This document shows positions 52,676 to 60,537 of a stretch of DNA of 64,000 nt, one piece after another. The DNA is taken from assembly GCA_049968515.1 (NCBI GenBank), contig JBMFQR010000006.1, positions 16,240 to 80,239 on the forward strand. Direction: 5' to 3'. Below the pieces are notes generated by a model. The model had not been told where the DNA came from. It searched no databases and was given only the letters and a program-made list of their open reading frames with translations. Position 1 is the stretch's first letter. Each line of letters begins with the position of its first letter. A program made the translations under genes and the position numbers. Origin of the DNA: JAOACQ01 sp049968515. GTDB lineage: Bacteria > Spirochaetota > Brevinematia > Brevinematales > JAOACQ01.

Positions 52676-52871
52676 ATGCAATTTCAGTAAACAAAAAGTC
52701 TTATCACACCAATATACTCTTCAACTCTTATATCTTTCAACATCGTTTATTATTTTAAAGAAGAGATAAATAAATCTCAAATTTTTGATATTCTGTATGT
52801 TTCAATAAAATTAAAATGTCATATTAATTCCCCATATGAAAAAGTGTGGGAAATTAATATTAAAATAAAAT

Positions 52872-52900
52872 TTGACTTGAGATTTTATTCTAATTATAAT
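52872..52900 (+). promoter_or_regulatory. promoter of the cimA group
   Basis: TTGACT (52872-52877), 17-base spacer, perfect TATAAT (52895-52900), 18 bases before the start codon, so the leader is very short. Confidence 0.65.
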
Positions 52901-52918
52901 TGTTGTGGGAGCTTCATA

Positions 52919-54517
52919 ATGGAAAAAAAGAAGATACTTATTTATGACACAACCCTAAGGGATGGGAAACAGGCAGAGGGAGTTAATTTTTCTCTGATTG
53001 ATATGATAAATATTGCAAAAAAGCTTGATAGTTTTGGTATTGACTATATCGAATGTGGCTGGCCGGGTGCATTACCGAAAGACAAAAGCTTTTTCGAGGA
53101 GATTCAAAAAGTAGAGCTAAAGCATGCAAAGGTCGCTGCCTTTGGAAGTACCAGACATGCAAAAAACAAGGTAACAGAAGATCACAATCTTAAAGAGTTG
53201 ATAAATGCAAAGACTCCAGTCGTTACAATATTTGGAAAGAGCTGGGATCTTCATGTAAAGGATGTTTTCAGAATTCCTCTCGATGAGAATCTACTTTTGA
53301 TTTATGAATCAATTGCATTTCTCAAGGACCACAAAAAAGAGGTCATTTTTGATGCTGAGCATTTTTTTGATGGTTTTATAGACAATCCAGAATATGCCCT
53401 TAAAGTTTTGCAGACCGCAGAGAAGGCTGGAGCAGATTGGCTTGTTCTTGCCGATACAAATGGTGGAATGATACCTGAAAAAATAAGGGAGATTATAGCG
53501 AAGATTTCAGGTGAGGTGAAAACACCTCTCGGTATCCATGCACACAATGATAGCGAATGCGGTGTGGCAAATAGCATTGAGGCAGTTAGATCTGGGGCTT
53601 TGCAGGTTCAGGGAACCATAAATGGTATAGGAGAAAGATGCGGAAATGCAAATCTTTGTTCAATAATTCCTAATCTCTACTTTAAGATGGGATGTGTGTT
53701 TGAGAAAATTGGAGAGAAGGAGTTAAAAAGGTTGACAGAAATTTCCCATTATGTTTATGAACTTGCCAATCTCACCCCGGATAACCGTCAGCCATATACA
53801 GGGCTTAGTGCTTTCACTCATAAGGCTGGTGTTCATGCAAACGCAGTTGAGAAAAACCCAAGAACCTATGAGCATGTGCCTCCTGAAAGTGTTGGAAATA
53901 AAAGAAGGATTCTGATTTCAGAACAAGCTGGAAAGTCCAACATCATTGAAAAGGCAAAGGAAATGGGCATAGATATCCCGAAAAGTTTTGTGCCGGTTGT
54001 GGTTGAAAAAATAAAGGAGCTTGAAAATCTGGGATATGAGTTTGAAGGTGCCGATGCAAGCTTTGAGCTTCTGGTAAAGAATATATGTGGACAGTTTAAA
54101 GAAAAGTTTAGCATTGAATCATTCAAGACCCTTATTTACTATTCCGGAGAGAGGAATGTCATAGAAGCGACTGTAAAAGTCAAGGTTGGTGAACTTGAAC
54201 AGCTTACCGTTGCAGAGGGAGATGGTCCTGTCAATGCTTTAGATATTGCTTTAAGAAATGCACTCTCGGTATTTTACCCGGCAGTTAAGGGGGTGAAGCT
54301 TTTAGACTACAAGGTAAGAATTTTAAACCCCAAGGCTGGGACTGCTGCAATCACAAGGGTTCTTGTTTCATTCAGATATGATGGTATAGAGTGGGGTACT
54401 GTTGGTGTATCTGGAAATATCATTGAGGCGAGCTGGAAAGCACTTCTGGATAGTATGAACTACCTGCTTATGAAGCTTGAGACAGACGAAAATTTAAATT
54501 TTGAGGAGTACAGATGA
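52919..54517 (+). CDS. cimA: (R)-citramalate synthase
   Basis: 532 aa from ATG 52919; a longer reading begins upstream of the promoter and is rejected. DRE-TIM barrel: DTTLRDGKQAEGVNFS, ECGWPGALPKD, and the metal HxN pair in GIHAHNDSECGVANS. The C-terminal regulatory domain is about 390-520. It condenses pyruvate with acetyl-CoA to citramalate, the threonine-independent route to isoleucine. CimA and 2-isopropylmalate synthase are close; length and the GWPG stretch favour CimA. It overlaps the next gene by four bases. Confidence 0.88.
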   Translation: MEKKKILIYDTTLRDGKQAEGVNFSLIDMINIAKKLDSFGIDYIECGWPGALPKDKSFFEEIQKVELKHAKVAAFGSTRHAKNKVTEDHNLKELINAKTPVVTIFGKSWDLHVKDVFRIPLDENLLLIYESIAFLKDHKKEVIFDAEHFFDGFIDNPEYALKVLQTAEKAGADWLVLADTNGGMIPEKIREIIAKISGEVKTPLGIHAHNDSECGVANSIEAVRSGALQVQGTINGIGERCGNANLCSIIPNLYFKMGCVFEKIGEKELKRLTEISHYVYELANLTPDNRQPYTGLSAFTHKAGVHANAVEKNPRTYEHVPPESVGNKRRILISEQAGKSNIIEKAKEMGIDIPKSFVPVVVEKIKELENLGYEFEGADASFELLVKNICGQFKEKFSIESFKTLIYYSGERNVIEATVKVKVGELEQLTVAEGDGPVNALDIALRNALSVFYPAVKGVKLLDYKVRILNPKAGTAAITRVLVSFRYDGIEWGTVGVSGNIIEASWKALLDSMNYLLMKLETDENLNFEEYR

Positions 54518-55575
54518 AGATATTTAGGCTTATTTTTGTTGCTCTATTGTTCTATTCTGTAGGAAATCTTTTTTCATTACCTGTGAATAGGGTTGTTGCT
54601 GTTGTGGGAGATTTTCCCATTACGAGCTATGATATAGAGATGATGGAAAAGTTTATGAGAGCAGCATCATCTAATCCATCAAATAAGGTTGAGCCATTCA
54701 AGGAATTGTTGTTTGTATACTCGCTTGAACAGATAGTAAAGGATAATAAAAAGATTATCCTTCCAAAGGATGAGATTGACAAGATGATAGAAAATATGAC
54801 AAACACTGAGGATATGACAAATGAAATGCTTTTACAAAGGGCAAAGCTTATAAATGATTTTGCTGATGAGATGAGACTTCAGCTTAAAAAGGGTCAGATG
54901 ACAAGAGCCTTAATTTTCTATGATACAAGGCTAAAAGAGAAAGCAAATCAGAAGATTGACGAAGCAGAAATCTCAAACTTTTACAGAGAGAACCAGAAGG
55001 CTTTCTATGAGCATCCCAAAATTGATATAGTGCTTGTAGTATGTAAGAAGCCGGAAAATCTTTCGCTGGAAGAACTTGAAAGGTTTGAAAAGGCACTTGA
55101 TGAGATAGCTTTAAGGCTAAAGAAATCGGATGATATTTCTGATCTTTTGTTGAAGTATAAGAAGATTTTGAATTACGAAAGCTATTCTGGAAGAACGGGA
55201 CTTAGGTTTGTCTTTGATCTCTATCAACAGGGTTATCCCGAAGAGTTACTGGCCTTTTCTTTAACAACAAAACCAATCCCTACCCCAAAAGGGAATCTGA
55301 TTGTCAAGCCGGGTTTTCTAATAGGACCGGAAAAAACAAGATTCAGAAATTCAGAGAAGGATTACTATTTCATTTTAAAACTTATTGATAGAGAGCTTGA
55401 AAAGCCGATTCCTCTTGAAAAAGTCAGGGCAGTTATTGAAGCACAGTTGAGGGAAAAAAAGGTTTATGAGGTTATGAGAAATTATATCATCGAAAAAATA
55501 GAAAAAAACGAGCTAAATATTGTGCTCTATGATGATAAATTGCAAGGAGAGTACAATGAGTTTATACGAAGGTAA
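54514..55575 (+). CDS. SurA-like periplasmic chaperone / peptidyl-prolyl isomerase
   Basis: 353 aa. Signal peptide (1-21), then the SurA N-terminal hallmark VNRVVAVVGDFPITSYDIEMMEKF. A helical domain follows, and residues about 165-300 sit where a parvulin (PpiC) domain belongs but are diverged: no clear parvulin active-site motif is visible, so isomerase activity is doubtful. C-terminal helix (310-345) matches SurA layout. Likely helps outer-membrane proteins cross the periplasm. It overlaps ribH by 20 bases. Confidence 0.78.
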   Translation: MKIFRLIFVALLFYSVGNLFSLPVNRVVAVVGDFPITSYDIEMMEKFMRAASSNPSNKVEPFKELLFVYSLEQIVKDNKKIILPKDEIDKMIENMTNTEDMTNEMLLQRAKLINDFADEMRLQLKKGQMTRALIFYDTRLKEKANQKIDEAEISNFYRENQKAFYEHPKIDIVLVVCKKPENLSLEELERFEKALDEIALRLKKSDDISDLLLKYKKILNYESYSGRTGLRFVFDLYQQGYPEELLAFSLTTKPIPTPKGNLIVKPGFLIGPEKTRFRNSEKDYYFILKLIDRELEKPIPLEKVRAVIEAQLREKKVYEVMRNYIIEKIEKNELNIVLYDDKLQGEYNEFIRR

Positions 55576-56023
55576 ATTAAGTGCTAAGGGGCTTAAAATT
55601 GCTATCGTTTACAGCAAATTCAACTCCTTTGTTGGTGATAAACTTATAGATGGTGCTAAAAATGCCTTTGTTCAGCTCAATGGAGATCCTGATAAGCTTG
55701 ATATCTTTAAAGTTCCGGGCAGTTATGAAGCGCCGGGTGTTGTCAGAAGGCTGATTGAAAAGGGTGAATATGATGCAATCATCTGCCTCGGGGTTATAAT
55801 CAGGGGAGACACCCCTCACTTTGAATATGTAGCGTCCAATTCTTCAAAGGCAATTATGGAACTTTCTGCAATGGGCAGGGTTCCAGTGATTTACGGGCTG
55901 ATAACAGCCGATGATGTAGATCAGGCTATCCAGAGAGCCGGGACAAAGAGTGGTAATAAAGGCTATGATGCAATGATGACAGCAGTTGAGATGGCCAACC
56001 TTTATTCCGAGATAGGAAAGTAA
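55556..56023 (+). CDS. ribH: 6,7-dimethyl-8-ribityllumazine synthase
   Basis: 155 aa from ATG 55556, preceded by AAGGAGAG; an earlier in-frame ATG at 55520 gives a non-conserved extension. Motifs: IAIVYSKFNSFVGDKLIDGA, the active-site GVIIRGDTPHFEYVA with its His, PVIYGLITAD and NKGYDAMMTAVEMANL. It catalyses the penultimate riboflavin step. Its start lies inside the SurA-like gene and its stop overlaps nusB (TAATG), so the three are co-translated. Confidence 0.95.
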   Translation: MSLYEGKLSAKGLKIAIVYSKFNSFVGDKLIDGAKNAFVQLNGDPDKLDIFKVPGSYEAPGVVRRLIEKGEYDAIICLGVIIRGDTPHFEYVASNSSKAIMELSAMGRVPVIYGLITADDVDQAIQRAGTKSGNKGYDAMMTAVEMANLYSEIGK

Positions 56024-56526
56024 TGGAAGTTGAAAGTATAAAACCAAGACAGAAAGCCAGAGAACTATCCCTGATCGCTCTTTATATTTATCAGTTGAGA
56101 AATGTTGATATTTCTTATCTTGTTGATTTCAAGTGGTATGAAGATATGTGCGCTTTTGAAATGGAAGAACTGCCTTTTTTTGTAGAAGATTCCGAAAAAA
56201 AGATTGTATATGGGCTGGCGTGTGATTTATTAAAAGGAGTAATTTCAAATATTGATAAAATTGACGAGATTATTAAGAAACACCTTGTAAAATGGAGTTT
56301 TGAGAGAGTTAGGGAGATTGATAAGGCGATATTAAGAATTTCAATATACTCAATTGTTTATCTTTATGATATTCCATCAGAGGCTATTATTTCCGAGGCA
56401 AACAGACTTGCAACTCTCTATTCCGAGGACAATGCCCCCTATTATATAAACGGGATACTTCATAAAGTCAACGAAGAATTCAGAGGAAAGTTAAAAGATA
56501 TAATTTTAAAACAAGAAAGGAAATAA
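56023..56526 (+). CDS. nusB: transcription antitermination factor NusB
   Basis: 167 aa, a little longer than usual. RQKARELSLIALYIYQLRN opens the all-helical fold; WSFERVREIDKAILRISIYSIVYL and the C-terminal EANRLATLYSEDNAPYYINGILHKV are characteristic. NusB with NusE binds boxA of rRNA leaders. Adjacent to ribH as in many bacteria. Confidence 0.93.
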   Translation: MEVESIKPRQKARELSLIALYIYQLRNVDISYLVDFKWYEDMCAFEMEELPFFVEDSEKKIVYGLACDLLKGVISNIDKIDEIIKKHLVKWSFERVREIDKAILRISIYSIVYLYDIPSEAIISEANRLATLYSEDNAPYYINGILHKVNEEFRGKLKDIILKQERK

Positions 56527-56528
56527 CT

Positions 56529-57167
56529 ATGGAGAAACTGGAGAAATTACTTGAAATCATAAAAACATTGAGAGGAGAAAATGGATGTAGCTGGGATAAA
56601 GCACAGACAATAGAAACTCTAACAAATTCCCTGATAGAAGAAACCTATGAGCTTGTCGATTCAATTGACGAGGGTAATTCTGAAAATTTAAGAGAAGAGC
56701 TCGGTGATCTGATTTTTCTCTCATTATTCATCGCATACATTGGCACACAGGAGAAAAGATTTTCTCTTGATGATGTTATAGATGGGGTAAATGAAAAATT
56801 AATAAGGAGACACCCGCATGTTTTTGGGGATCTGAAGGAAAAGGACATAAAAAATATTTTAAGGAACTGGGAATCGATTAAATCAAGGGAGAAAAAGAGC
56901 AGGAAGACAATATATGAAGCTATCCCAAAAAGGCTACCGGAAATTCACAGGTTTTTTAAGATAATGGATAAACTTTCAAGAAATGGAGAGAAATTTGAAG
57001 AAATAGATGAGAAGAACCTGTCAGAGGATTTCAAAAAAGCTATTTCTATGAAGGATGAGAAAAGTTTTATAAGTTTTCTAAAATCTTTTCTGATATTCTG
57101 CTATCTAAACAAAATTGATCTGCCTTATCTGATAAGAAAGTCAGAAAAATTTTTGGTCAAAAATTAA
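56529..57167 (+). CDS. mazG: nucleoside triphosphate pyrophosphohydrolase MazG
   Basis: 212 aa. Classic MazG domain: GCSWDKAQTIETLTNSLIEE, EETYELVDSI, EELGDLIFLSLF with the metal-binding EExxE-12-ExxD array, and RRHPHVFGD. It removes abnormal NTPs. Only one full MazG domain is present; residues about 120-212 are a shorter, diverged half. Two bases after nusB. Confidence 0.93.
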   Translation: MEKLEKLLEIIKTLRGENGCSWDKAQTIETLTNSLIEETYELVDSIDEGNSENLREELGDLIFLSLFIAYIGTQEKRFSLDDVIDGVNEKLIRRHPHVFGDLKEKDIKNILRNWESIKSREKKSRKTIYEAIPKRLPEIHRFFKIMDKLSRNGEKFEEIDEKNLSEDFKKAISMKDEKSFISFLKSFLIFCYLNKIDLPYLIRKSEKFLVKN

Positions 57168-57243
57168 GAAATTTTTATTTTCTTTCGATATTATAGATAG
57201 AAAATTAATTATAAAGTTAGTATAAATTCCAAGGAGGGAATTT

Positions 57244-57543
57244 ATGAGGATTGCAAATGGAGTTGACCCCGGAATTGAATTTCAAACCATTGTTCAGAGT
57301 AAAGAAAGACTGAAAGAAGAGATAAGACTTCAAAAGGAAGCTTTAAAGAAAGAACAGTTAAAGCAGGACACCTCTCAGCAAAAGGAAAGGAAGGAATTTG
57401 ATACTTCAAGACTGGCATTAAGTGATCATAGCCTAAAGGAGTTGTTATTCCTTATATCTTCGAGGGGGAATATTTCCACTGTTGAAAAGCTTGCGGAGCT
57501 TTTGAAAAAGGAAAGAGCACTTTTAATGAGATTGAGAAAATGA
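57244..57543 (+). CDS. small charged protein of unknown function
   Basis: 99 aa, no signal or membrane span. Residues 17-55 are a Lys/Glu/Gln-rich helix (KERLKEEIRLQKEALKKEQL), and 55-99 look like a small helical bundle (SDHSLKELLFLISSRGN). AAGGAGGG precedes the ATG well. It sits between mazG and a SpoU methyltransferase, seven bases before the latter. I recognise no family. Confidence 0.6.
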   Translation: MRIANGVDPGIEFQTIVQSKERLKEEIRLQKEALKKEQLKQDTSQQKERKEFDTSRLALSDHSLKELLFLISSRGNISTVEKLAELLKKERALLMRLRK

Positions 57544-57549
57544 AGCTTT

Positions 57550-58260
57550 ATGTTTGATATTGTTCTTGTAGAAGCAGAGGGAGAAGAAAATATTGGCTCA
57601 ATTGCACGAATCATTATGAACTTTTCCCTAGACAGACTCATCCTTATTGCTCCAAAAGCCAATCATCTTTCAGAAAATTCTTTAAACTATGCTGTTCATG
57701 CAAAAGAAATACTAAAAAATGCGTTAGTTTATGACAGACTTTATGATTATCTTTCAGGTTCAGATATTTCTATCGCTTTTACAAAAAGAATTGGACAATT
57801 CAGAAAAAAGGATTTAATTTCCTATGAGATTGGTGAGTTTTTGAAGGATTATAAGGATAAAAGGGTCAGTCTGATCTTTGGAAATGAAAAGTATGGGTTA
57901 AAAAGTGAAGATATTGATTTGTGTGATTTGATATGTTATATACCTGCATCCATAAAATTTCCATCAATAAATCTTGCCCAGTCTGTAGGAATTATCTCTT
58001 ATGAAATTTATAAGAATATTCTTTACAATAAAACAACGGAGAATTCAAATCTTGCTGAAAGAAAAGAGGTGGAAGAGATTTTAAACAAAATAATTTCATT
58101 CCTTAATGAATTAAACTACTTTAAAAATACTCCGGAAACAAGATTGAAGAATTATCTAAAAAAACTTCTTTTTAGAATAAAACCAGACAAAAATGATGCT
58201 GTTATTCTTAATAATTTGTTTACAAGGGTAAATGGAATAGTAAAGAGAATTTTGAAATGA
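57550..58260 (+). CDS. SpoU-family RNA 2'-O-methyltransferase, TrmJ-like
   Basis: 236 aa. N-terminal NIGSIARIIMNF with the conserved N-G-AR signature, IFGNEKYGL and SINLAQSVGII, the knotted AdoMet-binding motifs of SPOUT methyltransferases. The layout (catalytic domain first, then a helical C-terminal extension of about 70 residues) matches TrmJ, which methylates position 32 of tRNA. Other SpoU members cannot be excluded. Confidence 0.83.
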   Translation: MFDIVLVEAEGEENIGSIARIIMNFSLDRLILIAPKANHLSENSLNYAVHAKEILKNALVYDRLYDYLSGSDISIAFTKRIGQFRKKDLISYEIGEFLKDYKDKRVSLIFGNEKYGLKSEDIDLCDLICYIPASIKFPSINLAQSVGIISYEIYKNILYNKTTENSNLAERKEVEEILNKIISFLNELNYFKNTPETRLKNYLKKLLFRIKPDKNDAVILNNLFTRVNGIVKRILK

Positions 58261-58357
58261 GTTGCTATCTTTAACTGATTGTCTCAATGATGGCAATAGT
58301 CCTTGCTTTAAAAATTGTCCGGTTTGGGAAAGTTTGATATGACACAGGAGGATATCT
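58261..58357 (+). other. 97-base gap with a short Cys-rich reading frame
   Basis: From TTG 58262 a 27-codon frame contains DCLNDGNSPCFKNCPVW before TGA. No ribosome site supports it. It may be a tiny metal-binding peptide or chance. The AGGAGG site at its end belongs to the nitroreductase gene. Confidence 0.2.
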
Positions 58358-58933
58358 ATGTCACTAAAGAAGCTTGTTAAAAAAAACAGAAGCTACAGAA
58401 GGTTTTTTCACAACCACAGAATTCCAAAAAAGCTGCTTGTTGAACTTGTTGATATAGCGAGGCTCACACCTTCCGCGAGGAATCTACAACCTCTCAAATA
58501 TTTTATTTCCTGTGATGAGGAGACCAACGAAAAGATTTTCAAGACCTTGAGCTGGGCTGGATACCTCAAGCCCGGCGGCATTGAGATTGACCCTGAGGAT
58601 AGACCATCTGGTTACATTGTCATTTTCGGTGATAGGAGAATCTCAGACAACTTTATGGTGGATGCTGGAATTTCAGCACAGACAATACTTCTTTCTGCTG
58701 TTGAAAGGGGACTGGGAGGATGTATTATTGCCACGATCAAACGAGATGTTCTAAAGGAGATAATTCCAGAGAATGAGAACTACGAGATACTTCTTGTCAT
58801 AGCACTTGGTAAACCCAGAGAAAAGGTTATAATTGAAAAGGTTAAAGACAACGATATAAAATACTGGCGTTCTGGAATGACCCATCATGTTCCCAAAAGA
58901 GAGCTTGAAGAGGTTTTGATCAACCCGAGATAA
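58358..58933 (+). CDS. nitroreductase-family flavoprotein
   Basis: 191 aa. FMN-binding motifs RSYRRF near the start, ARLTPSARNLQPLKYFI, the dimer/flavin block GISAQTILLSAVERGLGGCIIATI, and IALGKPREK. Family enzymes reduce nitro, quinone or enone groups with NAD(P)H; the substrate here is unknown. Last gene before the hsp20 cluster, with palindrome GTATCA-3-TGATAC (58942-58956) just after its stop. Confidence 0.85.
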   Translation: MSLKKLVKKNRSYRRFFHNHRIPKKLLVELVDIARLTPSARNLQPLKYFISCDEETNEKIFKTLSWAGYLKPGGIEIDPEDRPSGYIVIFGDRRISDNFMVDAGISAQTILLSAVERGLGGCIIATIKRDVLKEIIPENENYEILLVIALGKPREKVIIEKVKDNDIKYWRSGMTHHVPKRELEEVLINPR

Positions 58934-58941
58934 AAATTCCT

Positions 58942-58976
58942 GTATCATTTTGATACATAAGTGTATATTATTGACA
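58942..58976 (+). promoter_or_regulatory. palindrome and -35 box ahead of the hsp20 cluster
   Basis: GTATCA-3-TGATAC (58942-58956) precedes TTGACA (58971-58976). A matching -10 is unclear (TAGATAAT about 19 bases on). Likely the regulatory region of the hairpin and hsp20 genes. Confidence 0.4.
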
Positions 58977-59014
58977 TATCTATGACTTTCCTGAATAGAT
59001 AATTAAGGTTGTAG

Positions 59015-59081
59015 AAAAGGGGCATAGCCTCCTTATAGGATAGAACAATGCTTTGTCCTGCAAGCAGGCTATGCCCCTTTT
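59015..59081 (+). ncRNA. large hairpin upstream of the first hsp20 gene (RNA leader, sRNA or terminator)
   Basis: A perfect 16-bp stem, AAAAGGGGCATAGCCT (59015-59030) with AGGCTATGCCCCTTTT (59066-59081), holds a 35-base loop that can form a smaller stem. It lies about 60 bases before hsp20 and a few tens of bases after TTGACA (58971). It could end the nitroreductase transcript, be a separate small RNA, or control the heat-shock genes; the sequence alone does not decide. Confidence 0.45.
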
Positions 59082-59141
59082 CACATTCTGGCACAAAATT
59101 TGCAAGTAATTATGTGAAAACTAAAATTAAGGAGGTGGGTT

Positions 59142-59597
59142 ATGAAACTAATAAAAAGAGAATCTCCAAGATTCAGCCTGCTTGAAAAGAGTTTCAGGGA
59201 CACCTTTTCCGAATTTGTGAGAAGCTTCTTCGATGATGACTTCTTTACCACAGAGCTTGTGAAGAGTGATTTTGAACCGAGAGTTGATGTTTATGAGAAG
59301 GATAATCAGATTGTTGTAAAGGCAGATGTACCGGGTATCAATGAAAAGGACCTCTCTGTTGAACTGGAGGGCAATGTCCTTACAATAAGCGGTAAGAAAG
59401 AGGAAGAAAAAGAGGTAAAGGAAAAGAATTATCACAGAATTGAGAGAAGCTATGGTTCATTCTGCAGATCAATAACCTTACCTGAAGGTATTGAGTCAGA
59501 CAAGGTGAGTGCTGAGTACAAGAAGGGAGTATTGACCATCAATATTCCAAAATCCAAAGCCGCAGAAACAAAGAAGATAGAAGTAAAGGTCGTATAA
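59142..59597 (+). CDS. Hsp20/alpha-crystallin small heat-shock protein (first of three)
   Basis: 151 aa. An N-terminal arm (1-40) is followed by an alpha-crystallin domain (about 45-140): PRVDVYEKDNQIVVKADVPG, VLTISGKKEEEKE, SYGSFCRSITLPEGI and AEYKKGVLTINIPK. The tail lacks a clear IXI motif (IEVKVV). It binds unfolding proteins under heat. AAGGAGG precedes the start. It is followed by a hairpin, then a second hsp20. Confidence 0.93.
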   Translation: MKLIKRESPRFSLLEKSFRDTFSEFVRSFFDDDFFTTELVKSDFEPRVDVYEKDNQIVVKADVPGINEKDLSVELEGNVLTISGKKEEEKEVKEKNYHRIERSYGSFCRSITLPEGIESDKVSAEYKKGVLTINIPKSKAAETKKIEVKVV

Positions 59598-59603
59598 GAG
59601 TAA

Positions 59604-59630
59604 GGTTCTGGTTGTTTACCAACCAGAACC
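59604..59630 (+). terminator. hairpin between the first and second hsp20 genes
   Basis: GGTTCTGGTTG (59604-59614) and CAACCAGAACC (59620-59630) form a perfect 11-bp stem with a 5-base loop, followed by the weak T-rich CTTAATATTTTATT. It may reduce read-through to the second gene or protect the first message from decay. Confidence 0.6.
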
Positions 59631-59659
59631 CTTAATATTTTATTAATGAGGAGGAGGTT

Positions 59660-60076
59660 ATGCTGTTTAATCCATTTTATGAAATTGAAAGAATGAGAAC
59701 AACAATGGATGAATTGTGGAAAAGCTTTTTGAGAAGCGAGGAAAGGTCATATTCTATTGATCTATCAAATATTTACGAAGGAAAGGATGGCTATATCATA
59801 CAATTTCTTGCCCCAGATGTTTCTATAAATGACATTTCCGTAAAAGTATCGAACGGAATCCTCACTGTAAATGTAAAGAGAAAAATCAAAAAAGAAGAGG
59901 GTTTAAGACCCATAAGAAATGAGAGATATGATATTGATTTCACGAGGAGCTTCAGACTCTCTGATGATGCAAAGGTTGACGGTATAGAGGCAAAGCTTAT
60001 AAATGGCTTACTTATGGTTTTCATTCCGAGAAAGGAAGAGGCAAAACCCAAAAAGGTTTCTGTCAAAGTGGATTAA
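59660..60076 (+). CDS. Hsp20/alpha-crystallin protein (second of three)
   Basis: 138 aa. Start with GAGGAGG. The crystallin domain spans about 30-130 (GYIIQFLAPDVSINDISVKVSNGIL, YDIDFTRSFRLSDDAKVDG, AKLINGLLMVFIPRK). The N-terminal part, MLFNPFYEIERMRTTMDELW, is typical of Hsp20. It differs clearly from its neighbours, so the three are old paralogues, not recent copies. Confidence 0.9.
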   Translation: MLFNPFYEIERMRTTMDELWKSFLRSEERSYSIDLSNIYEGKDGYIIQFLAPDVSINDISVKVSNGILTVNVKRKIKKEEGLRPIRNERYDIDFTRSFRLSDDAKVDGIEAKLINGLLMVFIPRKEEAKPKKVSVKVD

Positions 60077-60097
60077 TTTCTTGAAAAGGAGGTTATT

Positions 60098-60436
60098 ATG
60101 ACGGAGAGAAACTACATCGTTCCACCAGTAGATATTTATGAATCTGATGATATGTATTTGATTTTGATGGACTTGCCAGGTGTTAATAAGGATACCATTG
60201 AGGTTGTTGCAGAGGATGAGGTTTTAAGGGTCAGTGCAAAGGCACTTGAGGTTGATAAGGAATGGAAGCCAGTATCGGTAGAATTCAATCTTGGTGACTA
60301 CAAAAGAGAATTCAATATTGGTAATAAGGTAAACAAGGACAAAATAAAGGCAAAATATGAAAATGGTGTTTTAAGAATTGAGCTTGAAAAGTCTGAAATT
60401 GCAAAGCCCAGAAAGATTGAGGTAAAGGCGGGATGA
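60098..60436 (+). CDS. Hsp20/alpha-crystallin protein (third of three, minimal)
   Basis: 112 aa, almost only the crystallin domain (PPVDIYESDDMYLILMDLPG, FNLGDYKREFNIGN, AKYENGVLRIELEK) with no real N-terminal arm. Such arm-less forms may not build large oligomers and might mix with the others. Start with AAAGGAGG; 21 bases after the second gene, so probably co-transcribed with it. A terminator follows. Confidence 0.9.
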   Translation: MTERNYIVPPVDIYESDDMYLILMDLPGVNKDTIEVVAEDEVLRVSAKALEVDKEWKPVSVEFNLGDYKREFNIGNKVNKDKIKAKYENGVLRIELEKSEIAKPRKIEVKAG

Positions 60437-60439
60437 AGA

Positions 60440-60468
60440 AAAAGCGGTCGAAAGGCCGCTTTTTTTTA
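60440..60468 (+). terminator. intrinsic terminator after the hsp20 genes
   Basis: AGCGGTC / GGCCGCT stem (60443-60460) with GAAA loop, followed by eight or more T. Classical rho-independent form. Confidence 0.9.
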
Positions 60469-60481
60469 TTTTTATAAAAAA

Positions 60482-60509
60482 TTGACATTTATCTCCCATA
60501 ATTTATAAT
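60482..60509 (+). promoter_or_regulatory. promoter of the cyclase gene
   Basis: TTGACA (60482-60487), 16-base spacer, perfect TATAAT (60504-60509), 28 bases before GTG 60538. Confidence 0.65.
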
Positions 60510-60537
60510 AATCCTGAAATTAAAAATGGAGGATGAA

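Larger units (their letters stand above)
52587..52918. other. 332-base divergent region between znuA and cimA
   Basis: Contains a repeat-like stretch at 52637-52675 and the cimA promoter at 52872-52900. No gene is supported; a reading frame that extends znuA to 52694 passes through the repeat. Confidence 0.55.

Noticed and set aside
51732..52694. Long form of znuA starting at 52694
   Set aside because: The extra residues come from a dispersed repeat, and a signal peptide with strong ribosome site begins at 52586.
59015..59081. Small signal-recognition-particle RNA or tmRNA
   Set aside because: No GGAA tetraloop region typical of SRP RNA and no tRNA-like ends; it is just a long hairpin.
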